A stretch of DNA of 64,000 bases from Chionoecetes opilio (taxonomy: Eukaryota; Arthropoda; Malacostraca; Decapoda; Majidae), in the NCBI GenBank assembly GCA_016584305.1, contig JACEEZ010017948.1, positions 180,275-244,274 of the forward strand. The letters are read 5' to 3'. The notes beneath the pieces were generated by a model. It was not told the DNA's origin. It worked only from the letters and a program-made list of their open reading frames with translations, and searched no databases. Below are positions 24,201 to 35,835 of this stretch, piece by piece (the stretch's first letter is position 1; every line of letters starts with the position of its first letter). A program made the position numbers and the translations under genes.

Positions 24201-24550
24201 TTTACATCTGCACGGCCATCTGGGGAGAGCAATCACTATCTTGTAGCCCATTTGTTTCTTTAAACTCCCAACCTTTATAGTATTATGCATTATGTTTTAA
24301 CCAGTTACAAAATTTGTGCCAGTGAAATATGCTCAGACGGGTCACTCCCCGACCCCTTTTGTAAAACACCACCGGCTGTTCGCTTCTCTCCCGACCTCTC
24401 ATGCGTAATAGGGCCCCATTAGACGCAGGGGAACTTTGCATTTCCTTTTTAGGGAAAAAAACTGCGTATTATGCGCCGGCAAATACGGGACTGTACCCAT
24501 TGTTTTCTACTTCTTCCTCTTTTGGCGGGCTCCCTTTGTGATTTTCTTAT
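21210..24550. other. Poor-quality consensus with no recognised gene
   Basis: Homopolymer-expanded sequence. The open frames present, including one of about 130 codons near 23,314-23,715 on the minus strand, show no motif that I recognise. Confidence 0.5.
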
Positions 24551-24552
24551 AC

Positions 24553-24580
24553 ACCACTCAATCAATCATTGGGGGCATAC
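24553..24580 (-). repeat. 3' tail of LINE copy B, separated from its body by a hAT insertion
   Basis: (TCAA)n followed by ...TTGGGGGCATAC matches the 3' end of LINE copy A (3,629-3,652). The LINE resumes at 29,682 with the same GGGCATAC, so the tail and body were split by the hAT element between them. Confidence 0.75.
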
Positions 24581-25013
24581 AGTGGCGGATCTCGATTTTC
24601 TGCGGGGGGGTGAGTCCTCAAGGCCCCATCGTGGCCGAGTCAGCTAGGGGGGCCCGGTTGGGCATGGAAATTTTTCAATTTTGCTTGTTCTGAAATGCAA
24701 TTTTTCTTATACTCTGGAAACAAATCGGGCCTCTCTATTGGACTCAGAGTATAACGTTTTAGGTAGGGATTTTAATTTTTCATCAATGAGTTAAAATTTC
24801 CGTAAAATAGGAAGAAATAAGATTGACCAAAAACAGTGACCGGTATTGGGATGAAGAATTATTCCGACTATCAGTAATCGCTTGCCAACTACATATTACT
24901 TGAATGATCAGAAACAAGAACATAAATGTGAGCTCACTGAGCAGTATCAAACATGATAACTGGACTGTCGCCGGCAGTTTTCGTGCATCGAATTAATCAC
25001 CCATCACGGGCCA

Positions 25014-27800
25014 TCAAACAACGACGATGCCATTCATTCGACAAGGGTGTAGGTAGATTCCATCTGTATCGTTTTGCAGATTTGTGCAGACGCCTTTGAG
25101 ATTGGTTACGTCGTGTCCGGCATAGCGAATATTAATGCCAAGTAGCTCAGATTCTCCCGTGCCATTCGTATTCGGATGCCCAGTTGAATGGATACGCCCA
25201 TTAAACACGAGAACGACCTCTCTGCCTCCACGCTTCCCAGTGGCAGCAACAGCTAGAATCTTCCAGGTATTCTCGTAGGTTGGGAAAGGAAGGTGGCGTC
25301 AGCATGGAAGGTCAAAAGGTGGTTACTGAGCTTGCCGGAGATAGGCAAAACGCCGCTTCCATGTAGTAATCATCCACCTCTGCAGCTCACATTGAAGGCT
25401 GAGGGGCGGCATGATGACGTGGTTTCCACTCACCTAGAAGGCATTGACCCAGCTCCTTCACTTCGGAGTGCTCTGTTCAGATTACCTCAGGAATGACGAG
25501 CACAAAGCTCATAATGCGCCTTTCATCCTGACTGAACGAGATTTCATCTTCGATAACATATCACGTCAAGGAATGGTTATCGCTACAGTCCTCTTCCAAT
25601 ATTCGGCTACGACTCCAGTATGCGGCAGTTGTTTCTGTTGTTTGTCATCCGCCTTACTCTTGGCGTTGCCTCAGTAGACCCAACTTTTTCAAGCTAGAGT
25701 AGTACTCCACGTACATATGCTGAAACAACTCGTCGATCCCTTTTCGGATGATCCACATACGAAAGGTTTACTCTTAGATCTTCTGAAACCCAAACGTAAC
25801 CTCCCATCAGTCTAACCTTTAGCGATGTAACCAGTGGTCGCATAGGTTCCAGCAGTCCCTTGCATCACACGAAGTGACAATATGACCAAAAGCTCGCCAT
25901 CGTAGCAGTAGATCATGCTGAGTTGCCTGGTCTTTGTGTCCCAGCTCCCAGTATTCATTGTGCGGGATAGAATCTTCTCATCAGTTGTGGCTTGTGGGTT
26001 GACATATTTCATCGAGAGTGACGACAAATGTATTCGTTCCAGCTCGGAAGATTGTTTCGAAGGCGGTATGCCTTTCGATCCATCCGTCTGCACAGGTTTT
26101 TTAGCTGGACCTTCTTTGCGTCTGGAGACATGGGCATGGATAATGACCCTCCAAACCTCTGTCGCTTCGGTGAATAGTTCAAAAAAGCATGAAAAACAAA
26201 CTCTCGGCAATGTATCCTCATATTTACAATGGGAGGATTTTTGCAAGCATGGCAGATAACAGATTGAGACCAATGCAGACAACAACCTTGATAATCCGCA
26301 TCCGGCGCAAGCTTGGAAATTTCAGCTGAACACCCTTCTTGTCGGAGCTCGTTGACGCAGTGTGATCGTATGCCTGACCTTAAGGTGAGTCACACTGGGC
26401 GTTTCTCGTCATTTTTATCGACGAGAAGGGGTCTGTGGTCTGGTGATGTGTCATGCATCGCTAATAAGTTTAAAAAAAAAAATCACACAACATTTCGCTC
26501 GGTCTTATCTAACCGACTTGCCGAGAATTTCCGCCCGCCAAATTCAAATAAACCAGAAGCCAGGCACAACCCTCTCCCAAATACCCCAAGTATGGTATAA
26601 TTTCGGTATTGGGCACTAAAAAAACTAACAAATAACTACATCATCGTGCAGATCTTTTTCATCCTTAAGTTGATCCCAATTTCCCATTCAATGACGATAC
26701 ATATAATACCGAAAATTCCATTTTAGCTAGCCATAAAACGGTTGTTAGTTTTAAATAGATTATGTTAGGTTAGACGTGGGGTTTGATTAGTAGATGCTAT
26801 CAAGGAAAAAAATGAAACTATCAATAATACTCTCCATAATAAAGTGCGCGAAAATATCTTCGCGTGCCAAAATACACAAACAAGCCAGCCACTAGCCCCT
26901 AGCCCTGTAGTGCGACGTGACCCCTGACCAGGCACGGGAATAGTCAGGACGGACTCTGGTCGGTCAGCAACCGAAGCTTGACAGACGACCTACAAAGCAC
27001 GATAACCAAGGACACTACAACGTAGAAGGTATTTGACGATATTAAGCAGAAAAAGGTCACAAGAAGAAGAAGAAAAAGATTTGTCTCCCCCCTCCCCCCC
27101 TTCCCCCCGAAACTAATTGCGTGTGTGAAACGTATCTCCGCACTAGGCCCGCAAAGAGACCGACTTCTCGTCAGATAAAAATGACGAGAAAACGTCCAGT
27201 GTGAATCAGCTTTACAATCAGCAATGCGGATCTTATTTCTCGCAAGGCTTTTTTGAATTGCCTTGGCAATAGCCTGTCAGTCGCACGTTCAAAGTCGCAT
27301 ATGTCATCCGCACTTCACGCTTTTTTGGTTGGGATGGATCAGCAAGGAAGTCGAGTAGGGCGAATGCATACTGACAAAACCTCACGGCCTGTGATGTTTT
27401 TTCATCCGCGATGATTGCAAAGTGAGGGTGTTTTTCAAGGAATTTCTCGAAAAGTAGTCACGGAACAAGTCGGCAGCTACATCAATCAGGATGAACTGTT
27501 TTATGGGTACCGAGCATTCTCGGTCCAGAGTAGATGCATCACTTCAACTGTCGAGGATGCCACAGCGACGACTGTCGCTGTACCATCAGAAGAAAACAAG
27601 GAATTCGCAACAGCACCATGGGAGCTTGAAGTTCTCTTGGAGCCTATCGGTTCTGTGGTTCTGCCGTTGCTCCGTGAACATATCATCGCCTCAGGAGCTC
27701 AGACGTTGTCGTACCTCACTGGAAAACTAGGCCTTTTTAATGAAAGCTCCAGGGTTCCTGCGACGTGTTTTCTTCCTTGGGTTGTCCATTTTTAAACGTT
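25014..27800 (-). pseudogene. hAT transposase remnant (ZMYM1/DUF4371-like), left-arm copy
   Basis: Reverse-complement counterpart of the better preserved copy at 55,026-57,746. It carries the same landmarks: the hAT C-terminal dimerisation region at about 25,030-25,250 and the SPKRQRF block near 26,160. The N-terminal half lies beyond the MITE at 26,383-27,211. Frameshifts occur every 30-100 codons. See the right-arm entry for domains. Confidence 0.75.
26383..27211. mobile_element. Harbinger-like MITE inside the hAT transposase, left-arm copy
   Basis: The ends (AGGTGAGTCACACTGG and the complement of GCTGATTCACACTGG, each followed by CGTTTTCTCGTC-type sequence) are inverted. TTA flanks both sides (26,380-26,382 and 27,212-27,214). 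Counterpart of 55,611-56,411. Confidence 0.8.
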
Positions 27801-27845
27801 ACGCCTTCACTTTGAAATAAATGAGTAATATAAGAAATCAGCTTC

Positions 27846-27861
27846 CCCCCCCCCCCCCACC

Positions 27862-27906
<45 letters not shown>

Positions 27907-27919
27907 ACCCCCCCCCCCC

Positions 27920-27967
<48 letters not shown>
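27846..27967. repeat. Poly-C tract (about 120 bp, rare A/T interruptions)
   Basis: Almost pure C. The equivalent position in the right arm (about 54,964-54,972) has only a short G run. The proline- and glycine-rich frames across it are artefacts. Confidence 0.9.
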
Positions 27968-28187
27968 ATTACGTTTGCATACAGATACCAATCTATGAAC
28001 GTTCTAGATTAAGAAGGCCGATGGAATCATTGCAAGCCATGGCTTTGTTTGTGGGCTGCAGAGACTGACCAAAAGCAAGGACTATGGTTTGATGACGTTT
28101 CGAACTCTCTGGTGTATCTTAAAAGACCAAAAAAAACAAATTTCCTCGTGTTTTAAAACATTGTATCCAAAAATAGGGGGGGACTAG

Positions 28188-29643
28188 CATCTCGTGGGAG
28201 TTGCGATAAGTCAAGCGATATGCGATAAAGCCGATAATATCGCTTTAACCGAAAATTTACCGCTTATTCGTTTATGTCGCAAGACAGGAAAACTTACTCG
28301 CTTATATTTATCGCTTCCAAATTTCCCGCGATAAATCCAAGCGATAAAGTAGAAGACGAAAAAACCGTTACGGTGGGAGGTTACAGGGCTCATTGTTACG
28401 CCGGCAAACAGATGCGGCCAGGCGCCTGGGCGGCCCGCGATTTCTGTTGTCAGTTTATTTGAATAGCCCCCCAAACTGGGACGCATTGATCTCAGCTATG
28501 TGTTTTCATTGTTGTGTACATCGATCCAAAGTTCTTTGGGTGTTAAACTTATAATACTTAAATTCTTATTGTATATTGCTATCTAAACTAAATATCTAAT
28601 TATCATATATTAGTTTTATATAGTTTTTGCGTTTGACGGTGCGCTCGGCGCGTTTATTCATCTCGCGCGCACATTCAACTCTGTGGGCACCCACATGAAG
28701 GCAGAAATCTGTCCAGAGGATGTGAGGAGATGAAGGGCTAATCAGGCAAGAGAAGAGAGCAGAGACAAAAGCCAGGACATGGAGGAAATGGAGGAGCATG
28801 AGGAGGTCAGCGCCGACCCATTTGCAGAGCTGTGTGGGACAACAACCCAGGCTGACAGGAGGACGACTATCTGAATGAGGACATCAAGAAGGAGCTGCTG
28901 GCTTGGAAGGGAGCCAAGGAGGTAATAGACTATTGTGACTTAAAAACTTATTGCTTTGTTCTTACATACTAGCAAATGTCATGTGTGGCGATATTGCGCT
29001 AACAAATTGTAATATTTGCGATAATATAAATTGAATATTTGTAATTGTTGCAGGGCAACATGAAGAGTCGCATTCCCAGCAAGTTATAGGGACCCAGTGG
29101 GGACCCTCTTCATCAAGTAACAACACTGGGATTCCCAAGTCAGCAGCAGTGGAGCGATTATTCAGCACAGCTGGGGGACGTCCTGAGGCCAAAGAGGGCG
29201 TGCCTCAGTGAGGACAACTTTGAGTACCTGGTGTTTCTGAAGGGAACACCTCCACTCCTCAAGCAGAAGTCTCAAGGTTGCCAAGGGGGGTGGATGAGGA
29301 GATGTTTTTTGAAATTGTTGTATTTGTGTTTGTGATGTTGTGCTGTGATAGTTTGTAATTTGTCTTCATTAAATGTTGTTATAAAGTAATAAAATGTTTA
29401 ATTTCGCGGTCCTTTAGTCTGTTTATTAAGTAATATATGGTGTTTTAAGTGTATAAAAAAGAGCGTTTTTAATGCTATAAAGTAGCAAAAAAAATAGAGT
29501 ATTTTTGGATTTATCGCAGGAGTTATCGCTTATGCTTTAAGCTATTTTGAAAATGTATCGCTTTATCGTTCTAGGACCTTAGCGGAAAAAGTTATCGCTT
29601 ATCGTTACGCTCTTTATCGCAAAATTATCGCTGCCCACCACTG
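28188..29643 (+). mobile_element. Second hAT element, nested, present only in the left arm
   Basis: The right end reads inward CAGTGGTGGGCAGCGATAA; the left end reads CATCTCGTGGGAGTTGCGATAA, a diverged match. GGGACTAG (28,180-28,187) and GGGACTAG (29,643-29,650) flank it, an approximately 8-bp duplication. The empty site is seen in the right arm near 54,737-54,752. Subterminal GCGATAA/TTATCGC motifs are dense at both ends, as in hAT elements. It encodes a hAT C-terminal remnant. Confidence 0.8.
28780..29262 (+). pseudogene. ZBED-type hAT transposase C-terminal remnant
   Basis: Two exon-like parts are seen. The first (to 28,921) ends DIKKELLAWKGAKE and is followed by a GTAATA donor-like sequence. 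An acceptor-like TTGTTGCAG ends at 29,053. The second part contains the hAT dimerisation block: GIPKSAA, an ERLFSTAG-like segment with an indel, LRPKRACLSEDNFEYLVFLKG. This block mediates transposase dimerisation in hAT proteins. The BED finger and catalytic domain are absent, so this is an internally deleted, non-autonomous copy. Confidence 0.7.
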
Positions 29644-29681
29644 GGACTAGTCACCCTGTCACCACACCTGGATCCGCCCAT

Positions 29682-32600
29682 GGGCATACGCCGGGGGGCG
29701 CGTCGCCTCGGCCCACCCTTACGAATCCAATCCGGGGGTCACCACGCGCGAGTCCCATGCAGGTCCTTTCCCTACACCAAAGCAGCTCTCGGACAAGAAG
29801 AAACATCAACTTGCCCAGCCACGAGCCTTGTTGGCGCCCCCCCTGGCCTCTTCCACGCCGGTATTGTCTACAGATACAACCCGATGGGAAGGATCGGTTC
29901 CAGGGGGTTCTTTGTAGAGCGTGCCACATGGCCCATATAGCCCGAAAGTGGCGCTGACGGACTATTGCAGTTAATAGGGCTCGATCAGTCTCACGGTGCA
30001 AATTGCTGAATTGGGACCACGTATATCATCCCAGCAATACCCCAATGATCTGCGAACACACTTATTACCAAGGCATGGTTGAATGTCTTTTCAAGTCCAC
30101 TATGTAGTGTCCATGTCTCACCAACCATAGAGTATAGACATGGATCACAAGCGACTTGAGATCCGGCATCTTGGTATCATGCACAGGTACCGACAACGCC
30201 CAAATACTCCCGCTGAGCGAGTCCATACACACCGTGGGCTATGGCCCAATTCCGCCCGTAAGACTTCTTGACGTACCCACCGTCATTATGGACTGCGATA
30301 CCAAGGTATGTAAAAACTTTCCAAGATCTCAATGTCTCGCCGTCACGCCATGAAACAGACTGTAATGCTTCATCTAGTAAAGTCTCCAACACCTGGACTG
30401 GTCGTAAGCCAGGAGACCTCACGTCCCAAAGGGCTTTGCCTCCTCGATTGCAAGCGCCTCGAGAGCCATCACCAGGAACCTCAGGATCAGCAAGATTACT
30501 GCATCATCCCTCCCCCCAAAAACAATATCAGTGATCTTGGTTAGGTGCCGACGGATGCTCCACCAATCACTTTGATTACAAGCCTTGTCCAATACCCAGT
30601 CCATACAAGCGTTGAAAGTGATGGGGCAAGGGACGCACCCTTGCCTCACTCCTGTATTCACAGTAAAGAAGTGGATACATCTGCCCCACACTGCACAGCA
30701 CTCTCAGTCCCAAAATACAGACCAGTTATCAAATAAATAGTCCTTGCAGGAATCCCGCGCAAGTCGCAGAAGATCCAGAGTGGACTCGGATGCACTGAGT
30801 TAAAAACGCCTTCTGAGATCAAAATAGGCTGCATAGCATCCCCTGTCGAAACTCATGTCGGCGTTCCACAAGGACACGAAGCGCGTAGGATACAGTCCGT
30901 GTTGACTTACCAGGGTGAACCCAGACTGCTGAGGTCTCTGATGCCTTCAGAGATTGACTGGGCGGGGCCCCAAATCTCGTGTCAGCAATAAAGGGCACAG
31001 TACCTGCTGGCCCGCTGAGCAGGTAATACCGCCGATAATTGTTGCAGTCCTGACGGTCCTTTCCCTTTCCAGATCGGGACGACCAGCCCCCTTTTCCAGC
31101 AGGAGGAATTGGTACCTGATTGCACATGGCAGGTCAGACAGCATGCAACCCGCGGATCATGGCCTCACCCCCAGCTTTGAGGAGCTTCGCACTGATATTA
31201 CCAAACACCAGCTGCCTTTCCACCCCTCTTCAAACTTTGCTACAAGCCTCTTCTGAACTTCGTCAAGAGAGGGTGCGGTTTCGTCATGGAGGATCGGCAT
31301 CCACTGCCTGTAACCCAGTGGTAGTGAAGATGCTCAGTTGGAAGGTCCACCGATGAACATGCGCAAACGAGCCATCGGCCACCATGTCCGACACGAGGGC
31401 GCCCATTGCGTTCGAATAGCACCGCCCGAGTGGAGACTTGGAAACGGAGCTTACTTCAGGGCTCGGTAGGCGGGTTCGGAGGTAATTAGAGTTCAACTGA
31501 CCTCGACATCCTCAGCAAGACTCCTGCATCCCCTTCCTTGTCTCTCCCCACCCCCCAGCAATGTTATAGTCCGGCGTGACAGAGCCTTTGTGTTCCTGGT
31601 TCCTAGCAGCCTGGCAGCGCGACTCTCCTCAATTTTCTCAGCGTCTCCATCGAGACAAAACCACGCTTGACCCTCGGGCGCTCCCAATACACACCTTGGC
31701 AGCCTGTCAGAGTTTCAAGTTGTGAAGGTATCCACAGTTCTACAGGGTCCCCGAGGGCACCGAGCACAATCAACGATTTGAGACTGCCACCCGCATACTC
31801 ATGAGCACATGTCAAGTCCTTCAGTTCTCAAGGATGAAACCACAGATGGTACCCTTGAGATTCTTCTGGACTTGACATGAAGCTTAACGTGTTAGCCAAC
31901 AACAAGTCTGTGATCTGTTCAAAGAACTCAGCACGCCGAGTAAACCATGCAGTTCTGAGCGGTATTCCTCACAAAGAGTACTAACGAGGACGTGGTCATC
32001 TCCTTAGCTACCCCTCCGGCATTACGATACCATGTCAAGCGGTACAGCTCTGGTCTCTGATACCAAGAACCTGCCAATCTCAAACTTCTGGGACCTTGCA
32101 AAGTTCAGAAGCAGAGAACTGTTGGTGGTTCTGGTACCGGAGCCATGGGGACCATACATAAAACTAGTAGCCATCTCTCACCAGTGCCAGTTAGTAGCAT
32201 GAAGTTCCCCAAGACAATGAGGTGTGTCCGCGGAGGACACTGGTCTAATACAGAGCGGAGTTGGCGTAGAAACATCTCCTTCGCCTTCAGTTTTACGCAC
32301 CTCGGTAGGAGCGTACACTGCAACAAGAGACATGAAACCCCGAGTGTGTTTCATCCTCACCCGCATATACGCTAATCAACCGGAGTAAACCTCACAAACT
32401 GACGGCTGCCAGTTTGCTGGAGATGCCTCTAGCTACTCCCTGTTCACGGTGACCATTGCGCTCATGACGGACCAGTAGAGTGTGTTAACCCCCTGTAGTC
32501 TCGCACACTGCCAGGACTCCTGTCTCAGAGAGTCCACTATATCCACCCTCAGCATACTGAGCCGCCCGATAGGAGAGATAGTCGAGATCGTCTGAGAGCT

Positions 32601-32690
32601 CAGACGTTCCACGAGCCCACACGAAGGAAACCCTCCAGACCAGTTGACCCCAGGAGTGATTCGACGGGGCAGACGCACTTCTAGCACAAT
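29682..32690 (-). pseudogene. RTE-like LINE, copy B (endonuclease-RT), left arm
   Basis: Reverse-complement counterpart of copy C (51,800-54,710). Visible on the minus strand are the C-terminal HRETDRALLTAIVRQR block (about 30,000-29,960), NTGVRQGCVPCP (about 30,665-30,625), and PIPPAGKGGWSSRSGKGK, a damaged fingers block (about 31,100-31,050). The endonuclease region follows toward 32,690. Heavy indels leave no frame longer than about 115 codons. It is interrupted near its 3' end by the hAT element at 24,581-29,681. Confidence 0.85.
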
Positions 32691-33150
32691 GGACAGCAGA
32701 AATCTACACCCCATTCAGGTTTCCTGAGTCCCGAACACCTTTTATGCACCACTTGTCACATTCCTTGCATCGCAATAGCGTTTAATTCCTACTCCACAAC
32801 GCATAGTCCACAGGTAAAACCTTCCCACTTGTATATTTTGCTATATTTCTTGCCTGGTACCAACATCTTGTCTTAGATATATTCACCTTCAGACCTCTTC
32901 TCTCCATTGCTTGTTCAATTAAATCTCCTCTCAACATTCCCCTTTTGTCTCAGCTGTCAGGACTAAATCATCTGCATATAGTAAGCTCCATGGCAGCTCC
33001 TGTTTCTGCATTTACCTTAGTGGCCTCTTCCATCACTACCACAAAAAAAAAACAGAGGAATGAGAACTGAGCTGATGCACCCCCACACATATCTCAAAAG
33101 GCATCTGATGTCCTCTTACTCCTCCTTACCTTTCCTTCCTGCTAAAAACA
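32690..33150 (-). pseudogene. LINE fragment with RT end and PHD-like finger, left arm
   Basis: Counterpart of 51,340-51,806; see that entry. The catalytic YADDL-encoding region lies near 32,985-32,950, and the cysteine-rich finger at about 32,828-32,700. Confidence 0.65.
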
Positions 33151-33289
33151 TTCCTCCCGAAAGTAGTTGATATACGATGGAAACTCAGAGTTTCACGCGT
33201 CCAGAGTTTCTTAGAATTCATTAAGGTAAACTGAAACCATCCTCCAAATGTGTAGAGAATTCTGGTCCTGATGAGTAAACATATACATG

Positions 33290-34270
33290 GTTAAAGCCAG
33301 CTTAATAAAATTGAGGTTTTGCTGCAGTTTAATGCATTACAAGGCACACGTAGTTATAATCGTTCTCAACTGTAGATTGATATTTGCCGTATTTCTACCC
33401 CTAATTACAGTCGTCGGAAATAAAAAAAATATCACAAGGGGGACTAGGGGGCTGGAAACCCCAGAGTGAGATTAGGTTACGTAATTCATGCCCAGGTCAG
33501 GATAGTGAAAAACTAGGGGGGGTCTGGAGGGGTAATCTCCTCAGTTATGTTAGGAGAGTTTTGGTCAATAGGAGTATTGTACAAAATTGCAGTTTTACCG
33601 AATTTGATACCGATGTTATATTGAGTTATTCTACATGTCATTTGTAATTCATTTCATACTTGTCATTATAATGTGATGATAGGAATAATGACGACCTTGA
33701 TCTCAAACCTACCATTTATTTTTTTTAGCTGATGTGTGCTTTGCACCGTTCTCTATTTTCTTGCCTTGTATTATTCAGGAGTCGGAACAGCGAGTCCAAT
33801 ACGAACTCAAATGTATCTGTCTCTCTGAATGAATTCTAAAGGCGTATCTTTTAGTAGGTAAAATTGACCATGAAGACCGGACCGTCTGTTTAATATGGAT
33901 GAAGTGAATGAAATGAGGTGACATAGAAAATCAGTAAAACTGGTGTTAAAAAAAAATGATTGGGTGTAAATTTTCGGTTTAGGGCATCCGTATTTTTGAG
34001 GACCGAAAACTTTGTTTTCCTGAGTGTATTGAATTGAACCGGGAATAGTTTTTGGTGGAAATAAAATGATTGTTTAAAGGTGGGGGGGTTGCTGACCCGC
34101 CACCAAACCCCGCTCGCTTCGCACTGCCGTAGTATTAATTTTTAATTTTTTTTTAGATCATCATGGGAGGGACCACTGGATCTATAGAACATGGATCGCG
34201 GTCTGGGCTAGCTGTAGCGAGATGCTGAAGTCACCAGACGCCATCTTTCATAACCCAAAAACAAAATAAA
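33290..34270. repeat. Dispersed repeats R1 and R3, left arm
   Basis: R1 (about 33,300-33,640) contains TGCAGTTTAATGCATTACAA, CCGTATTTCTACCCCTAATTA and GTTTTGGTCAATAGGAGTATT. R3 (about 33,940-34,260) contains GTTTTTGGTGGAAATAAAAT and GATCTATAGAACATGGATCG. Both are mirrored in the right arm (50,216-51,190). Non-coding. Confidence 0.65.
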
Positions 34271-34497
34271 AAAAAAAAAAAAAAAAACATGGGCCGGCAG
34301 GCAGTGGCTGGGTGTTGGCTGCTGGCATGTGATAGCCTATATTACCACCTACTACACTACTATTACCCACATCATACTATTACCACCTACAACTACAGTA
34401 AAAACATACTGCTACTACTACTACTAAACTTCCAACCTAGTGCATCGTTTCGACCTTCCAAGTCATTTATTACGGTGATACACAGACAACAGGTGTG

Positions 34498-34775
34498 TTG
34501 CGAGGCCCCGTACAGGGGGTAGTGACAGGTGTCTGCGAGCCGTACAGGTGTTGTAGTGACAGGTGTGTTGCGAGGGCCCGTACCAGGTGTGTAGTGACAG
34601 GGTCTGCGAGGCGTTACAGGTGTATAGTGGACAGGTGTGTTGCGAGCCGTAAGGTGTGTAGTGACTGGTGTGTTGCGAGGCCGTACAGGTGGTAGTGACA
34701 GGTGTCTTGCGAGGCCATACAGGCGTTAGTGACAGGTGTTGCGATGAGGCCGTACAGTGTTGTCGGACAGGGTGG
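34498..34775. repeat. GC-rich minisatellite, 28-36-bp unit, left arm
   Basis: Repeats of ACAGGTGTGTTGCGAGGCC / GTACAGGTGTGTAGTG, about eight irregular units. Complementary array at 49,760-50,030. Not a CRISPR: units are contiguous with no unique spacers. Confidence 0.85.
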
Positions 34776-34849
34776 TGTATGTGGTAAAGCGAGAGGCTAA
34801 GAGTGCAGTGTTAGCCCCAACGAGTGTGGTGGGTCGGACCTAATGAGCG

Positions 34850-35470
34850 AAACGCGCAGTTCTCGTCACTTAACCCCGGCGCCAGCCCGCTTTTACCGCG
34901 CGGCCACGGGGTACGGCGCGGGCCACAGTGGTCCATAGAAGCTACCTCTCGGGGATTCACAGGAAGTTTAAATTACTCAATAAACTTTGGCCTAATCAAA
35001 AAAAGCTTTCTTAATTAGGTATATTGAATTGAAAGTATGTTAGGTTCGTACACTGATTTGAGTCATGTTCGACTACCTGGTGTCGTTTCGTAACTAGTAG
35101 TTCAAGTCCAACTCTGAGCTGAGGGTACGAAACGGACTATGGTTTCATATAGATCGAAACAACTTTTGGTAATAATGGACGAAGCAGTTTTGCGGTCGTT
35201 TTAAGAGACATCAACATTTTTCTTGGCCTACACTAGGTGCTTGTTGCAATGGAGATCAGTTTATTTTGCGCAACCCCCCCCCCACCCCCCCCAAATAAAT
35301 TAATGAAACCGAACCTAACATATAGGTTTTAATGAAAACATAACCTAACCTTATAGGTTTTAAGAAACCTAACCTAACCTTATAGGTTTTAATGGAAACC
35401 TAACCCTAACTTATAGGTTGTAATGAAAACCTAACCTAAACTTAACACAAGGTTATACTTCTTTTTTTTT
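34850..35470. repeat. R2 repeat plus AACCTAACC array, left arm
   Basis: Contains CGCAGTTCTCGTC, TGGCCTAATCAAAAAAAGC and CTTGGCCTACACTAGGTGC, then 31-bp AACCTAACCTTATAGGTTTTAA units at 35,310-35,450. Complement of 49,045-49,700. Confidence 0.65.
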
Positions 35471-35689
35471 TTTTTTCTTCGCAAAATAAAGCTATCTCAT
35501 AGAACAAGCACCGCTTATTAGGAAGCGCTTATGATCATTGTATCATAACCGCACTCAGGTCTGCATTCCCGTTCCCCACTAATTGGTTAACAAGTATAAA
35601 AAAAAGATACTTATACTATATCTACTTATATAAAACAAAAGATACAATATCCACCTTTATTTTTTTAACTAGTGGGGATGACTGGAGTG

Positions 35690-35835
35690 GGTAGATGGAT
35701 TAAAGAGTGGAGGGTCTGGGGGGGAGTGGGTGTGTGTCGTGTTGGGTGTGGGTGGGTGTGGAGTGGGTGTGGGTGGGTGTGGGTGGGTGTGTGGTGGTTG
35801 CGTGTGTGTGTGTAGTGGTGTGTGTGGTGTTATCA
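35690..35835. repeat. (GTGGGT)n-type low-complexity tract
   Basis: G/T-rich imperfect hexamers. The complementary C/A-rich tract is at 48,690-48,800. Confidence 0.85.

Larger units (their letters stand above)
24581..29681 (-). mobile_element. hAT transposon, left-arm copy (with two nested elements)
   Basis: Inverted ends of the type CAGTGGCGGATC lie at 24,580-24,591 and 29,670-29,681 (the second slightly altered). The direct repeat GGGCATAC (24,573-24,580 and 29,682-29,689) is an 8-bp duplication, the hAT standard. The duplication lies within the 3' end of an RTE-like LINE. Inside are the transposase remnant on the minus strand, a Harbinger-like MITE (26,383-27,211) and a second hAT element (28,188-29,643). 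Confidence 0.85.

Noticed and set aside
27737..28012. Proline-rich and glycine-rich open frames
   Set aside because: Produced by the poly-C tract, which is absent from the matching arm.
29651..32714. Many separate hypothetical proteins on both strands
   Set aside because: They are frame fragments and antisense shadows of a single frameshifted LINE.
34498..34775. Possible CRISPR array
   Set aside because: Repeat units are contiguous and variable with no unique spacers, and the context is eukaryotic. The same applies to 49,760-50,030, 59,583-59,835 and the zinc-finger repeat at 11,341-12,592.
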